A stretch of DNA of 50,484 nt from assembly GCA_003254885.1 (NCBI GenBank), contig QANT01007649.1, positions 1-50,484 on the forward strand. The letters are read 5' to 3'. Positions 38,472-49,424 of this stretch are shown here, in pieces. This DNA comes from Purshia tridentata (taxonomy: Eukaryota > Streptophyta > Magnoliopsida > Rosales > Rosaceae). The notes under the pieces were generated by a model that saw only the letters and a program-made list of their open reading frames with translations, was not told the DNA's origin and ran no database searches. The translations under genes were made by a program, and so were the position numbers. The stretch's first letter is position 1. Each line of letters begins with the position of its first letter.

Positions 38472-40682
38472 GAGTATATGTCAAAGAGGGTTTAGCCTTA
38501 TAGGGAGATCAAATGTGGCAATCAATCTCTTATATGTTGCCATACCTTTTTTTGTTTGGTCACTGGAGGGGGGGGGGGAGCTAAAGCATGTTGTGTATTG
38601 TATTCTTCAAAATTTTCCTGTTAACATGTTAAAGTAGTTTTTTTGTCTTCCAATTCTTTTTAATCTATTTAAATTTCTGTATCCGAAGTCTTTGATCTTT
38701 TTCATTTATGCCCAATAATACACTCTAAAAGTTGTCCATGATGTGTTCCGACATTTGATTGCCTAAGGAATTGGAAAAATAATGCTTGTGCTGTTGTCAA
38801 ACTGCATCAAATTTGTAAAATGAAGGGACTGCTTTTGCTTCTTTTTTAAACCGAGGATTCAAACTTGGACCACTTAGTGATCAACTCGCACGTCACTTTT
38901 TCATACAGGAAAATGAGGGTGCTGTACCTGTACGAGATAGTGTTTTTGGCCAACATCTACTTCTCAGTTTTTCGACCCAAAAATAAAATTCTCAGTAAAC
39001 TTTTACTCTTCTATATGGCAATGATAGGTCCATGTGCCATTGATGGCGAAGATTCTATTTCTCAACAACTTTGTTCTTTTCTCTATAATAGTGGGCCTTT
39101 TGGCATATGAGGCAATGGCTAATAAATATTGGACAAAATTTTAACTCTGCAATCTGCATAGAGTAAAAAGAACTAATAGTAATCATGTTTCTGCTAAGCC
39201 GTGTAGATGAAACACCAAATACTGGTAATAACAACTGGGAATGAGATTAGGAACTTCATTAGGTTCTTTTGTGCTGATTGGATCAAAAGGATACTTAAAA
39301 AGTACAAAAAACAAATTAAGTGAAGGGATCTGCTCTTCAAGAGAATCCAACACTTAGTCTCATATATGTTCTGTTATCTGCCTGCCAAGCATTTATTAGA
39401 CATGCACGTATATTTTAGTCTTGGGAATCTTCTATTTAACTGTACTTGATAATTTCATCAAATGAAAAAGTAGTACAACAAAGGAGGATCCACCAGACAG
39501 GGAGGTTCATGGTCTTGTCTTTTCCACTTTTCTTACCCAAAAAAAAAAGAATATGAAAATCAATTAAATCTAAGTCCCTTTCCAAGATATGGTATGCTAA
39601 ATTTGAGGATGGCAACCCCTCACTAAAATGGTTTTCAAAAGAACTCTCCAAAACAAATTCAATAATTGCACCCAATATATAATTTATGGATCATATTCTT
39701 AATGGGTAGCTATCAGAGGGTGGTGAGGTGCCTCTTTTGGTTGAAAATGAAGCTTACCTTTTGCTTCCTTCCATCAAAGAAATTGTCTTTTTCAAGCCCT
39801 AGATAGGCTTGCAGTGCCAAATTTTACCCACCTAAAAGTAGTTGTAAGCTAGGCTGGCAAGCTGAAGAAGAATTAAGTGGGTCATTTATTGCTCTTTGGC
39901 TTTGGAATGCTTAATCATGGCCTCTCTTTTCGTGTAGTTATATGTGGGTGGTGGGTGGGTGCAAATAGTCATCTGCTTATCAATGGAAAATGCAGAAACC
40001 CTCTGCTTTTGAGAGGACCACAACTCTTTCTACGATTAGTTTTATCGTTTTATCGTTTTGATCTTCACCCTGGTTTACCAAGATGTAACACATAGTTATT
40101 CTCATTCTCAGTTTATATTTGCGCGCTTTAAAATCAACAATTTATCAATTTTAAAACACTCATATAAAGTTTACTAAAAGTCTAAAAGTTAATGGAAAAG
40201 TAAATAATATTGTCCATATTAATAAATGTGTTTCTCCATTTTTTTCTAGGTCCGTATCCAGCATGGACCAAATTTGAGGGGAGGTTATAGTGGCTTAATC
40301 TAGTTCTACACAACATTCTTCTCAATTACGCAACTTTTATGTAACAAGTGAATGTGGATGTGAGAAGAACGTTGTATACACTTGTTGTAACAAAAATTTT
40401 TTGGTAAAGAAGACCCCTAAGTTACTTGATTATTGTTGATGACAAAGAAATCAGTCAGAAAATTTATTAATATTTTATGTACTCAGGTTGTTTCCCACTG
40501 CGTTGACAAGAAGAAATAAAATTTATAGATTAAATTGGAAAGAAACAAAGGGAAAAAGTAAGGAACAAGATCCTTAGAGATCTAATTGTCTTTATCTTTT
40601 ACATTTTTCACAACTCTCTCTCCAAAACTGCAACAGAGGAAATAGTTCATTCCCATCATAATCGATGCATATAATAATAATA
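38472..40682. other. Convergent intergenic region
   Basis: 3' flanks of UTP4 and of the SOFL gene. It contains a G10 run near 38570 and another B-box-like aggattcaaacttggaccac at about 38856. Open frames at 38865-39110 and 39877-40095 show no recognisable family. No gene is supported. Confidence 0.55.
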
Positions 40683-41619
40683 TCACTCCCAGCTTCCTCT
40701 CTGGAAATCACCTGCGCAACAGAAAAAAAAAAAAAAAANAAAAAAAAAAAAACAGGTACAATTGGAAGAGTCAATCCTTGTTTCCTTTTGAGAGTTTGAT
40801 GGGATAAAAACCAATAATTCAAGAAAAAATATGCAGGGTTTCACCTGGTTTTTGTGAAGCTGGATTTTTAGATAGAGATGACTTCAAGAAACCAAAGTGC
40901 TGAAGCAATGCAGATTTCCCCTGTAGAAATTCAAAATTGGCACCACATTTATGAGAGGACTGTAAGCTTATGATAGAATGGAAATGAAAAAAAACCAGAG
41001 AATTAGGAGTTAAAAAAAAAAAAAAACAAAACCTTGATATCTGTTGCAGAGAAACCCTCAGAGTAATCCATCACCTTCTCCATTGAAGACTCATCCTTGG
41101 AGAGAGTCAATTTTTTCTGTAAAACAAGAATCATTGTGTAAATCACCACTGACCCAACTCACAAATATGTGCATTAATTATAACGTGCAAGACTAACAGT
41201 GCATATTAGTTCTATAGACTGATTAAATTTGCCTTAGAGTGGTAGTTGAGGACTGGGGAGCTAGCAGTGTCATCAAGATGTTTTTCTCTGCCACTTTCTT
41301 TGCTCTTCTTCTTTTTGCTGCTCTTGTTGGCCAATTTGGGAGCCCAAGAAACAGAAAAAGAGCACCCATCTTCATACAAGCAGTGCTCATCTTCATGGTA
41401 ATGTGGAGGTCCAGAAGAAGCATCAGATACCATGGATAGATCCTCTTCTTCTTCCTCCTCCTCCATCTCCACTTGTGTTTTTGTTCCTGCATAATCAACA
41501 AAACCACTAGCCTTCTGAAACTGACTTCCAGAAAAGGAGGATTGATCTAAGTAATGTGTCCAGCCAGATTCACACCCACTATTGAATTGTGATGGTGATG
41601 GTGATGGTGATATATTCAT
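40683..41619 (-). CDS. SOFL (SOB FIVE-LIKE) family protein, 4 exons
   Basis: Exons: complement(41233..41619), (41033..41116), (40845..40920), (40683..40711), giving 191 aa with closed phases. The start is the ATG at 41619, since an in-frame TGA lies just upstream of the alternative non-ATG start. The two family hallmarks are present: SGCESGWTHYLDQS (14-27) and, after a Glu run, DLSMVSDASSGPPH (60-73). A basic KKKKSKESGREKH stretch looks like a nuclear localisation signal, and the C-terminal third has FSATDIKGKSALLQHFGFL. SOFL/SOB5 proteins are plant-specific regulators linked to cytokinin levels in Arabidopsis; the biochemical role is unknown. Intron 1 has a GC donor (AAG|GCAAAT). Intron 3 contains the poly-A run with the N. 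Confidence 0.9.
40722..40752. repeat. Poly-A run with an ambiguous base
   Basis: About 30 A with an N at 40739, inside SOFL intron 3. The N marks uncertain run length in the assembly; it does not touch coding sequence. Confidence 0.95.
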
Positions 41620-41955
41620 CTCCACACCCTCCTTCACCAATCAAACAAACTACAGAGAGCGCACAAAAAAGAGGTGCTGTTATTTAGGCTCTAAAGGATT
41701 CTCTAACAGTGTAATGAAAGAGAATGAGACACTTTGCAATGCACTTAGCTGCTCTCTCTCTCTCTCTCACCCTCTCTCTCCTTTTCTTTCTCTTTATGTT
41801 GTTCTTCTTATATAAATACAAGCTAGAGGGAGGAAAAAACCAAACAAATCACATTCAAATCCTAGACTTCATTTGTCCTTTGCTCTATCTTTTGGGGCCT
41901 TCTTATTTTATCTCTTTGTGGATGAATCAAAATTGCCAGTTGGCTTTGTGTGTGG

Positions 41956-41957
<2 letters not shown>

Positions 41958-41992
<35 letters not shown>
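41958..41992. repeat. (GA)n microsatellite upstream of SOFL
   Basis: About 17 GA units, roughly 340 bp upstream of the SOFL start. A CT-rich tract also lies at about 41751-41785, within the likely leader or core promoter. Confidence 0.9.
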
Positions 41993-41996
<4 letters not shown>

Positions 41997-43254
41997 CAGT
42001 AGCAATTGGTAATAGTGGTGATAAGGGAAGCAGTTATCGTTCTTATGTACAATTGTAGCAATAACCAGCTTGTTTGTACTTCCAATGAAAACACAGTGTC
42101 ATCAAATTTCTGCCCACATGTTTCTTCATATTCTTCTTCTTCTTCATTCTTCCTTTTTTCCCCAGAAAACATGACCACAATTGATAATCAGTTAATACAA
42201 AGCCTGGCCTTGCCTACCCTATAGCCTACCCTATAGCTTAAAATTTATCCAATTCCTAGCCTATAGTATATCAGATTGAAACAATTAGATAAATTAAACT
42301 GTAAGTTCTGTAACCACTGTTTTAATATAATGTTTCCTTCCAAGTCTCCAAGCTTCATTTTGTTAGCATTGACTAACCAAAATTGGGAAATACTGAAGAA
42401 ACTGAGTCCCTAATGGTTTAATTACCAAAAAAATGGGAATGGAATAAAAAATTTTCTGCTGACCCCATGCTGATAAATCTCATTTACATAAATCAGTCAA
42501 CAAAACATGCACTAACATATCCTTGACCCAATGACCCTTTTGGTTTTTGACCACATTTCATTTGGAGACTTGACTAGGTCTTCAAAGACAGTCCACACTG
42601 ATGTGTCTGAGTGAGACATTGGTGCTTGACAACAATTCATTAAGACTTCAAAAAAAAAGTAAATAAATAAATCAGCCAAAACCAACCCACTAAACTCATA
42701 GAATCTTACAAAAATGACACAAAATTAATCAGTTGCTGAAGAAATGGAATATTACACAAATGATCGATGTTGCTTAAGTACATTATAGGTGTACAATTGA
42801 ATATATGCTGCATTTGCTTGGCGACAAAACCCTTTTTCATTAAAAGGTAGAAATATGCTCGAATACTTCCAACGTATATTTTCTTGGGCCCTGCTGATAA
42901 TGCCCAACAGTAATTGCCATATGTATAATGGTGTAAAAAAATTAATGTCGGACCAAAAAAGAAAATGTAATTTTCCATTCACACCCTGGCATCAACTTTA
43001 CTACTTAGCATCGTTTTATGAATGTCTGTATTTCTGCAGTAAAAATTTCTTTTTCTGTTATGAATAGTTTTACATGGGAAATGCAAGTTTTGAAAACCAG
43101 GCTGAAGCAATGATTATGAATTGTTGGTTGGTTTGTGGGTCCGTAAAAGTTTGTGGTTGGATTCTTCAATTAGGAGGTTTTGACATGTGTAATCGCTATG
43201 GTGCGGATATACATAACATGCATACATACACGTTTTTATCCTTAAATATAATGG

Positions 43255-43709
43255 CTTCGTCTTTTTTTTTAATCCTACGACATATATGTAGTCATTTTAA
43301 AATCCGTTTGACACTGTTTTTAGAAATAATAAAAGCGACAAATTTTAAGAGATGAGAGCCCTAAATCATGGGAAAAAGCCAATTGGAATGTGGCATATAT
43401 GAATTAATGATTATAAATTGTGACCCTTTAGAAGTATCACGGGGGCTGATGTGTGACTTCGTCTTTTTTTTTTTTATCCTACGACATATATGTAGTCATT
43501 TTAAAACCCGTTTGACACTATTTTTAAAAATAATAAAAGCGATAGTCATTTTAAAACCTGTTTGACACTATTTTTAAAAATAATAAAAGCGACAAATTTT
43601 AAGAGATGAGAGCCCTAAATCATGGGAAAAAGCCAATGGGAATGTGGCATATATGAATCAATGATTATAAATATTGACCCTTTAGAAGTATCACGGGGGC
43701 TGATGTGTG
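43255..43709. repeat. Tandem duplication (about 200 bp) with nested 50-bp tandem repeat
   Basis: 43255-43456 is repeated at 43457-43709, starting cttcgtctttttttt and ending cacgggggctgatgtgtg. The second copy also carries an internal 50-bp tandem duplication (43493-43542 and 43543-43592, starting tagtcattttaaaacc), which explains its greater length. Similarity is high, so the duplication is fairly recent. No coding content. Confidence 0.9.
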
Positions 43710-44311
43710 TATCTTTGTCTGACTAACACCAGTGGCAAATTCTCTAAATTGATGAGCACATGCCGTTTTTATTGTTTGTGGACCTTCTTCTAATTCATCA
43801 TCCACAATTTATGTTCCAAAGCTCTATTATCTCTATATACAACAATTGGGGTTTTTGGCGTTTTTGCTTTCATTTATAGGGTCCCAATTCTTTTTCCTCC
43901 TCAAAGTATGTACTTCATGAATAATTGCAGAGGCATATGTAATACCTCTAGTTTTGCCAAGTGAAAAAGATAGATAGTATAGTAACTTACTAACTTTAAT
44001 TAATAGAGTTAGCCTTGATCAACCCATGTTTACCTGAGGTATGGGCTCTGCTGCAGCGCAGCAGCTTGGCAATTAAAATGGTCCCCTACCATATATGAAA
44101 AGGTCAAACAGTGCCAGTTGCTAGTAGCTAGCCACTCTGTGATTCTTTATCTCACACCAACCTGCATATCTCTCTCTCTCTCCGTCTCACAATTCAAACA
44201 CTCAATCCAAGATTTCTCCTTCCCTCCAAAAAGACAACTTCACTTTCTTTCACTTTCATGGCTTAAACCCAACACCCCAAGTCTGCATCAAGTTATCAAA
44301 CAAATGAAAGT

Positions 44312-44315
<4 letters not shown>

Positions 44316-44343
<28 letters not shown>
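44316..44343. repeat. (CT)n microsatellite
   Basis: About 13 CT units in intergenic DNA. Confidence 0.9.
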
Positions 44344-44348
<5 letters not shown>

Positions 44349-44496
44349 GGTAACAAAACCACCCAATATGTCTTGTTGGCCTTTTTGACCAAAATCAAAG
44401 AGCCGGGTTCCTTATTGATTAATTTGTACCTCTCTGCCCCACTAATTAATATAATTTGGCTGGATTCCCTAATGGTTGTGAAAAAAAGAATGAGAG

Positions 44497-44517
44497 ATAT
44501 ATATATATATATATATA
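44497..44517. repeat. (TA)n microsatellite
   Basis: About 10 AT units in intergenic DNA, just after an A-rich stretch. Confidence 0.9.
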
Positions 44518-45929
44518 GTCACTTTTATCCTTGAAATTTTCAACTTCTATTTTCTGCTAAATGCACTAGTCCAGAAGTAAATGGCAATTATTATTTAGAA
44601 CCATATGACTCAGAATCATCTCAACTCTCAATGTATTGTATACATAGCTTGTGACCAAAGACAGTGAGTATGCAAATAATAATTCCAAAATTGTCAAGAA
44701 AACAAAAACCATGTTTCAGGTACCATGATAATTGATATGATGATATGAGCTTGTTTTTTTGGGGGGTTCTGTGGGGGACGGGAGACACAAACTGATAATA
44801 CTGATCAGTGATCAGTGATCACAAGTTCCAAAAAAATCCTTTGGCATTTGCATGCCATCGAAACAAAACCCCTCTGTGACTAAGTTTGCGTGGAAAACCC
44901 ATTAGACGGTTTTGAATTTTGATCTGCTGACAAGTACCCTTTTTTTATTTTTATGATCATGCTCTGATGTTTTATGTTTTGTGTTTTGTGTTTTGTGTTT
45001 TTCTCTCTTCCTTCGTATCAGAGATTTGGTTTGTCAGTCATTCCATTAGCCACATGGTCCAAAACTGTAAGCCCAAATTTCAAAATCATATGCTATGTCT
45101 TATGTAGTTATGTGGATAACAGCTAGACCCAATACCCAAGTTTTTAGGCTACTCTGCCTGCAACTTCAACCCAGTTTTCTGTTTTCCTTAAAGTTAAAAG
45201 CTTCCTTCTTCAATGTTTAAAATTCTCAATTGGGTTTTGACAACCATTAGGTCTCAAAAAATTAAATTAGTAGAGAATTAAATTAGCAGAGAATGAGCTA
45301 CAATATTGTATATCAAACTCACAAGTTCTTTCATGTATATAACATGCATGTGGAGAGAAAAAAAAGTACAAAAAGAGAAATATGACAGTACATGCAGCCC
45401 CCACCTTTCACCTTACAAACCAATAAAGAAGTTGAAAATGAGGAAGTATCAGTTGGGCTTGACACGTTCAAGAAGAAGTATCAACATGTAAAATAAGGAA
45501 AACAAAAGTACCCAATTCCCCGAAGTGCAAAAAGGCCTAGAAAAGACTCATCTATTATTTAGGACCTTACACTGGCTACCCAAATATACATCGACCCTGA
45601 CAACCTTTGCAACTTGCAAGTCCCTCCATCTAAAGGAACAATAATACTCCAAACAGTATAGGCTAGCACATCATATATGTCATGGAAAATCATTGTCCTA
45701 AGAAAAAGTAAAGAGATATATCTCTGGCCAAACTTGTCTAATAATGAAGAGTTGAAATAGTTCCAAAACTGCTTAACAAACCAAATATCATTAATGTTGA
45801 AAATTGATTGCAAACTAACCAAATTTTTCAGTGCCTGTTCTTTTCTTTGTAGATTAAAAGGGCCAGGAAAAGGGTGTTCAATCTGCATGGTAATGCGTAG
45901 AATTCATCATTCCTAACATCTGAACCATA

Positions 45930-46341
45930 TTAGCTGAACTTCTCCCACCAGTTTAAGCCACTGTCTTTTCTAGATGCATCAGAGCAATCCAATATCAGAG
46001 CAACCAGAGCAGCTACTGTTGTGTGGGACATGAAAATGGCTGTCTCTTTGTCCTCAAACTGAAAGTAATTGAACAAAAATAAGTGAGTGACAGTGGTGGA
46101 GTTGTAATGGGAAAGAAAAATATAGTTCAAAATTAGTGTTAATTATGGGAAAAAAAAATTATAGCACTATTGGTTCAAAAATCTTACCAATCTAGGACCA
46201 TGTTGAATATGGCCTGATCTCTGTTCTCTGAAGTATTGGGGTACTGAAACTGTTCAAGTTACAAAATTGCAGAAAACCAAGGCCTGCAGGAGCTGCAAGT
46301 GACATTATAGACTCTATGAAATATAAGGCACTGGAATTGGT
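45930..46341 (-). pseudogene. 3' remnant of a nucleobase-ascorbate transporter (NAT) gene
   Basis: Three pieces on the minus strand resemble consecutive parts of plant NAT proteins. At 46341-46246: SSALYFIESIMSLAAPAGLG then FLQFCNLNSF. At about 46253-46188: SVPQYFREQRSGHIQHGPRL, ending at a GTAAGA donor. At 46058-45930: FEDKETAIFMSHTTVAALVA through DASRKDSGLNWWEKFS and a stop. The last intron keeps proper splice sites. Between the first two pieces the frame changes and about 15 codons usually joining NSF to SVPQYF are missing. The transmembrane body and the NAT substrate-binding signature are absent upstream, and the C-terminus stops just after WWEKF. NAT proteins carry purine/pyrimidine bases or ascorbate; this copy cannot encode one. 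Confidence 0.65.
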
Positions 46342-47240
46342 CATTAGAAAAAATTCAAATTAAACAACCAAATCATCATAATGTGCTGCAATACAATGAT
46401 CAGAAGTCTATAGAAATACAGAGACATAACAACATAGCCAAATAAGAAGCAGTAAAGAGCTGCTATGATTGGTATGGGAATAGAAGCGAAAAGTGCTCCA
46501 ACTTTTCCTGATTACCACCACCAACAACAACATTACGGTTTTTACCGTCCTCGCAGCCTTGGGCCATGTCTTGCTAGTTCAGAGACGTTTACAGAGGAAC
46601 AAAGAGAGGTTAGAGTCATAGGGACTGCTAATACCACACTTCGGTTAGAAATAACCAGTTACTAGACCGTTACAATTATTTTCGACTTCTCCAATTTGTT
46701 ACGAATTTTAATAACCAATATTAATGGGTGAATTGTAATTTGTGGGATATAAATATAATTAATTACAGATTCATAATCAATAGTAGTGATAGGAGAGTTG
46801 TAATTTCTTTTTCTTTTGAATAATGATTGCATGTAATTTAAGTAAAATATAAAGCACAAAAATTCATTTTTCATTGAATATTAAACATGGTCAACGGTAT
46901 GAAGAGAGAGAGAGAGAGAGAGTGTATATTCTTGGCTTAAGTGGGTTGCAAATCGAACTTCTCTCCTGTTGAGTGAGAAAAAGCAAGAAGCTTGGTTTGA
47001 GAAGCAGATAAAATATGAACACAACAGTAACTCCAACTTGTATGGCCTAGAGGCCAAGTGAAAGTCATGGAACAGAGCATCAACATCTTTGATACATGAA
47101 ATTTAAATGGCCGAATTAAGATTAGATGCATCCTTAATACATCTTGTATAAATACCCAAAACGGGATTGGATCCTTCTCGAAACACAATCAGGTATGCTC
47201 CATGGCATTTACAAGTCATCAACTATAAACACTGCATCAG
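46342..47240. other. Intergenic between NAT remnant and the Lys/Glu-rich gene
   Basis: Contains a GA microsatellite near 46911-46922 and an open frame at 46465-46665 with no recognisable family. The right part is the probable 3' UTR of the 47241-49424 gene. Confidence 0.5.
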
Positions 47241-49424
47241 TCACCGTTTCCCTGGACCATAAACTTTTTTCGGATTTATTCGCTTCCACCGTTTTGGATT
47301 GCTCTCGCTTATCTTTCCAGCCAATTTAAGTGAACTTGCATCCAAAGTTGTTCCAGTTTCACCTGCAGAGCAAACAGAGAGATAACATAACAGCAGAGGC
47401 AACATAGCAATTTCTGATCTTACTACTTGAAGGTGCACGTGGATGCATATTGCAGCACCATGTATGCTGTCTTCATATGACTTTCTATACCTTTCATTTA
47501 TTTAACAGCAAAGTTTGCATCTGTTACTGCTCAGCACTGACCATGCTCTTCTATGCATGCCCAATCTCCATGACAGGGTCTCTAAGCTTTTCATTTTGAT
47601 AATTATGGGCACAGACAGACACGCATATGCACTCTATTTAGTATTTACTGAAGCATACAATCACTTTATTCAATTATTCATTAATTTATCTTAGCTTTCA
47701 GTAGGTAATTTTGGCATTTTAAAAGAAACCAAGGACTTGTGAATCTAGGAGATACATCAAAGAGTCCTGGGAAGAACCCTTTGAAGCCCTTCGTATAGAT
47801 AAAGGACCTAAAGCCTTAGTTCCACTTCTATCTAATCTGTTGCATGGAACTCCCATGGGGAGGAGTATCCACATTAAAACATGTTTGAATAAGGAACTTT
47901 TTTGTTCTCAAAAGATAAAGAGAAAGAAAGGAATCCATTTTCCTCCTAGTCTGCCATAAATTGTTTCCCCTACGTTTACAACTACCCTATTTCATAAAAA
48001 TATTTTGACAACAACATACATCATCAACTGAAATACATGCTCCTCCTTCAAAGCGATTTCTGTCCTAATCCAAAAGAGAAAGAGGATGAATCAAAGAAAA
48101 ATCCTGCATTATCCAAAATCCTTTCCATCCATTTGCATCAACATTTCCAATCTGAAATCTATCCTTCACCTCATCCAAGATAATATATTGAAAGAAAAAT
48201 TTAATCAAGATATAATGTAACAGAAAAACCATCAAACTTTTTGCATCCTGCACCTATACTTCTGATCTGTACCTAGATAAACCTCACCTTGTCAAGTTGC
48301 CATTCATAATCTTCTCAAGTTCAATCTTCTTATGTTCGATCATTCTTACTATTAAATGAATACTGATCACAAAAACTACCTTTCTCATCAGGCATTGTTA
48401 TTTGCAAATGCTTTTCATAAATGTGAAACTACTTTGTGATTTTTCAGCATAACCTATCCTTCTTCCAAATTTTTATAAATAAAATTGCATCACAATTCAT
48501 AGTTCACAGTTAAAACTTAAAAGTTTTCCTTTAAAATGATAAATTTGTACGACCAAAAAATATGATAAATTTGTAAACAGCTAATAGCTAACCGAAAAAA
48601 GGCATTGCTTAAACAAAGAGTGCATTCTCACCAGAAATAGAATCACTGCGCTTTGAGCTTTGAATTCCATCAACATTGCCATTAAAAACCTCTTCTTTCT
48701 TAACCCAAACTCGGTCAACCTCTCTCTGTTTTGGTCCGGACATCCTATAACCCCCAATTTCTCCATTGCCACGTTTATCAACCTTACTTGGCCTCCTCAA
48801 GGACCTAAACCTACCATCCCCTTTTTCAGTCTCACCCTTCACTGATAAATCCCAAAATTTCTGCCCAATCTCCTCAGCCGAACCCACATTCTCGCTATTT
48901 GCCCTAATTTGAATTTCAATTCCTTTCCTTTCTTCGTTCCCTATCGCCGCCTTGTTCACCTTCTCCTCGCTACTCGCTTCAGGCGGCTCGTTTACTGTAC
49001 CTTCCTTATCAGCTACCACCTCCTCCTTCTCTGCCTTAACCTTCTTCTTCTTCTTCCTCTTCCCCGACTTCTTCTTCTTCCCCAAATTCTTCTTCTCCTC
49101 CGGTCCCTCGCTCTTCTCCTCCAGCTCAGCACCAGCCTCAGGCTCCGAAACAGCCCTATTAACCGCCCGAAACCGTGTCCGAATATTCCGACTCCTATAC
49201 TTAGAATCGGTTACCTGAACGACAGCGTTTAGGTTCCGTTGTTTTTCCTCTTCTTCTTTGAGTTTTCGTCGTCGGAGCTCTTCCTCTTGTTGTTCCTTCT
49301 CCTTCTGGTCCTTCTCCTCCTTCTCCTTCTGTTCCTTGGCTTTGAGCCAGCGCTCTTTGAGATCAAGGATGCTGACGTAGTTGGCGGGCAAAGAGGGCTG
49401 CTTGCTCTGGTTCGTGTCCTCCAT
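47241..49424 (-). CDS. Lys/Glu-rich coiled-coil plant protein of unknown function, 2 exons
   Basis: Exons: complement(48632..49424) and complement(47241..47362), joined over a 1269-nt intron (G|GTGAGA donor, CTGCAG acceptor); 304 aa with closed phase. The ATG at 49424 is preferred over an upstream non-ATG start. The N-terminus reads NYVSILDLKERWLKAKEQKE and passes into a strongly charged E/K/Q helix (about 20-65), predicted coiled coil. A lysine-rich block (GKKKKSGKRKKKKKVKAEKE) looks like a nuclear or nucleolar targeting signal. Later parts have Arg/Ser-rich segments (RFRSLRRPSKVDKRGNGEIG). The short last exon ends NPKRWKRINPKKVYGPGKR, a conserved-looking basic tail. No enzyme motif. A nucleic-acid or scaffold role is only a guess. 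Confidence 0.8.

Larger units (their letters stand above)
41620..45929. other. Long intergenic region, repeat-rich
   Basis: About 4.3 kb. It contains CT and GA microsatellites in the SOFL upstream region, a nested tandem duplication (43255-43709), CT and TA microsatellites (44316-44343, 44497-44517), a tgatcag repeat at about 44805-44822 and a TTTTGTG repeat at about 44968-45000. Open frames such as 44118-44534 are low-complexity. No gene was recognised. The antisense frame at 45559-45888 (109 codons) has no family I know. Confidence 0.55.

Noticed and set aside
41620..41640. Longer SOFL start with seven extra residues
   Set aside because: It would need a TTG start directly after an in-frame TGA; the ATG at 41619 is the natural start.
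44118..44534. 138-codon + frame with CT and TA repeats
   Set aside because: Low-complexity translation of microsatellites (Leu-Ser and Ile-Tyr runs); no gene support.
45559..45888. 109-codon minus frame downstream of the NAT remnant
   Set aside because: No recognisable family, no splice link to the NAT pieces; probably chance or unknown repeat sequence.
48909..49232. Leu-rich + frames
   Set aside because: Antisense of the Lys/Glu-rich coding exon; CTT/CTC antisense of AAG/GAG codons gives false Leu-rich membrane-like proteins.
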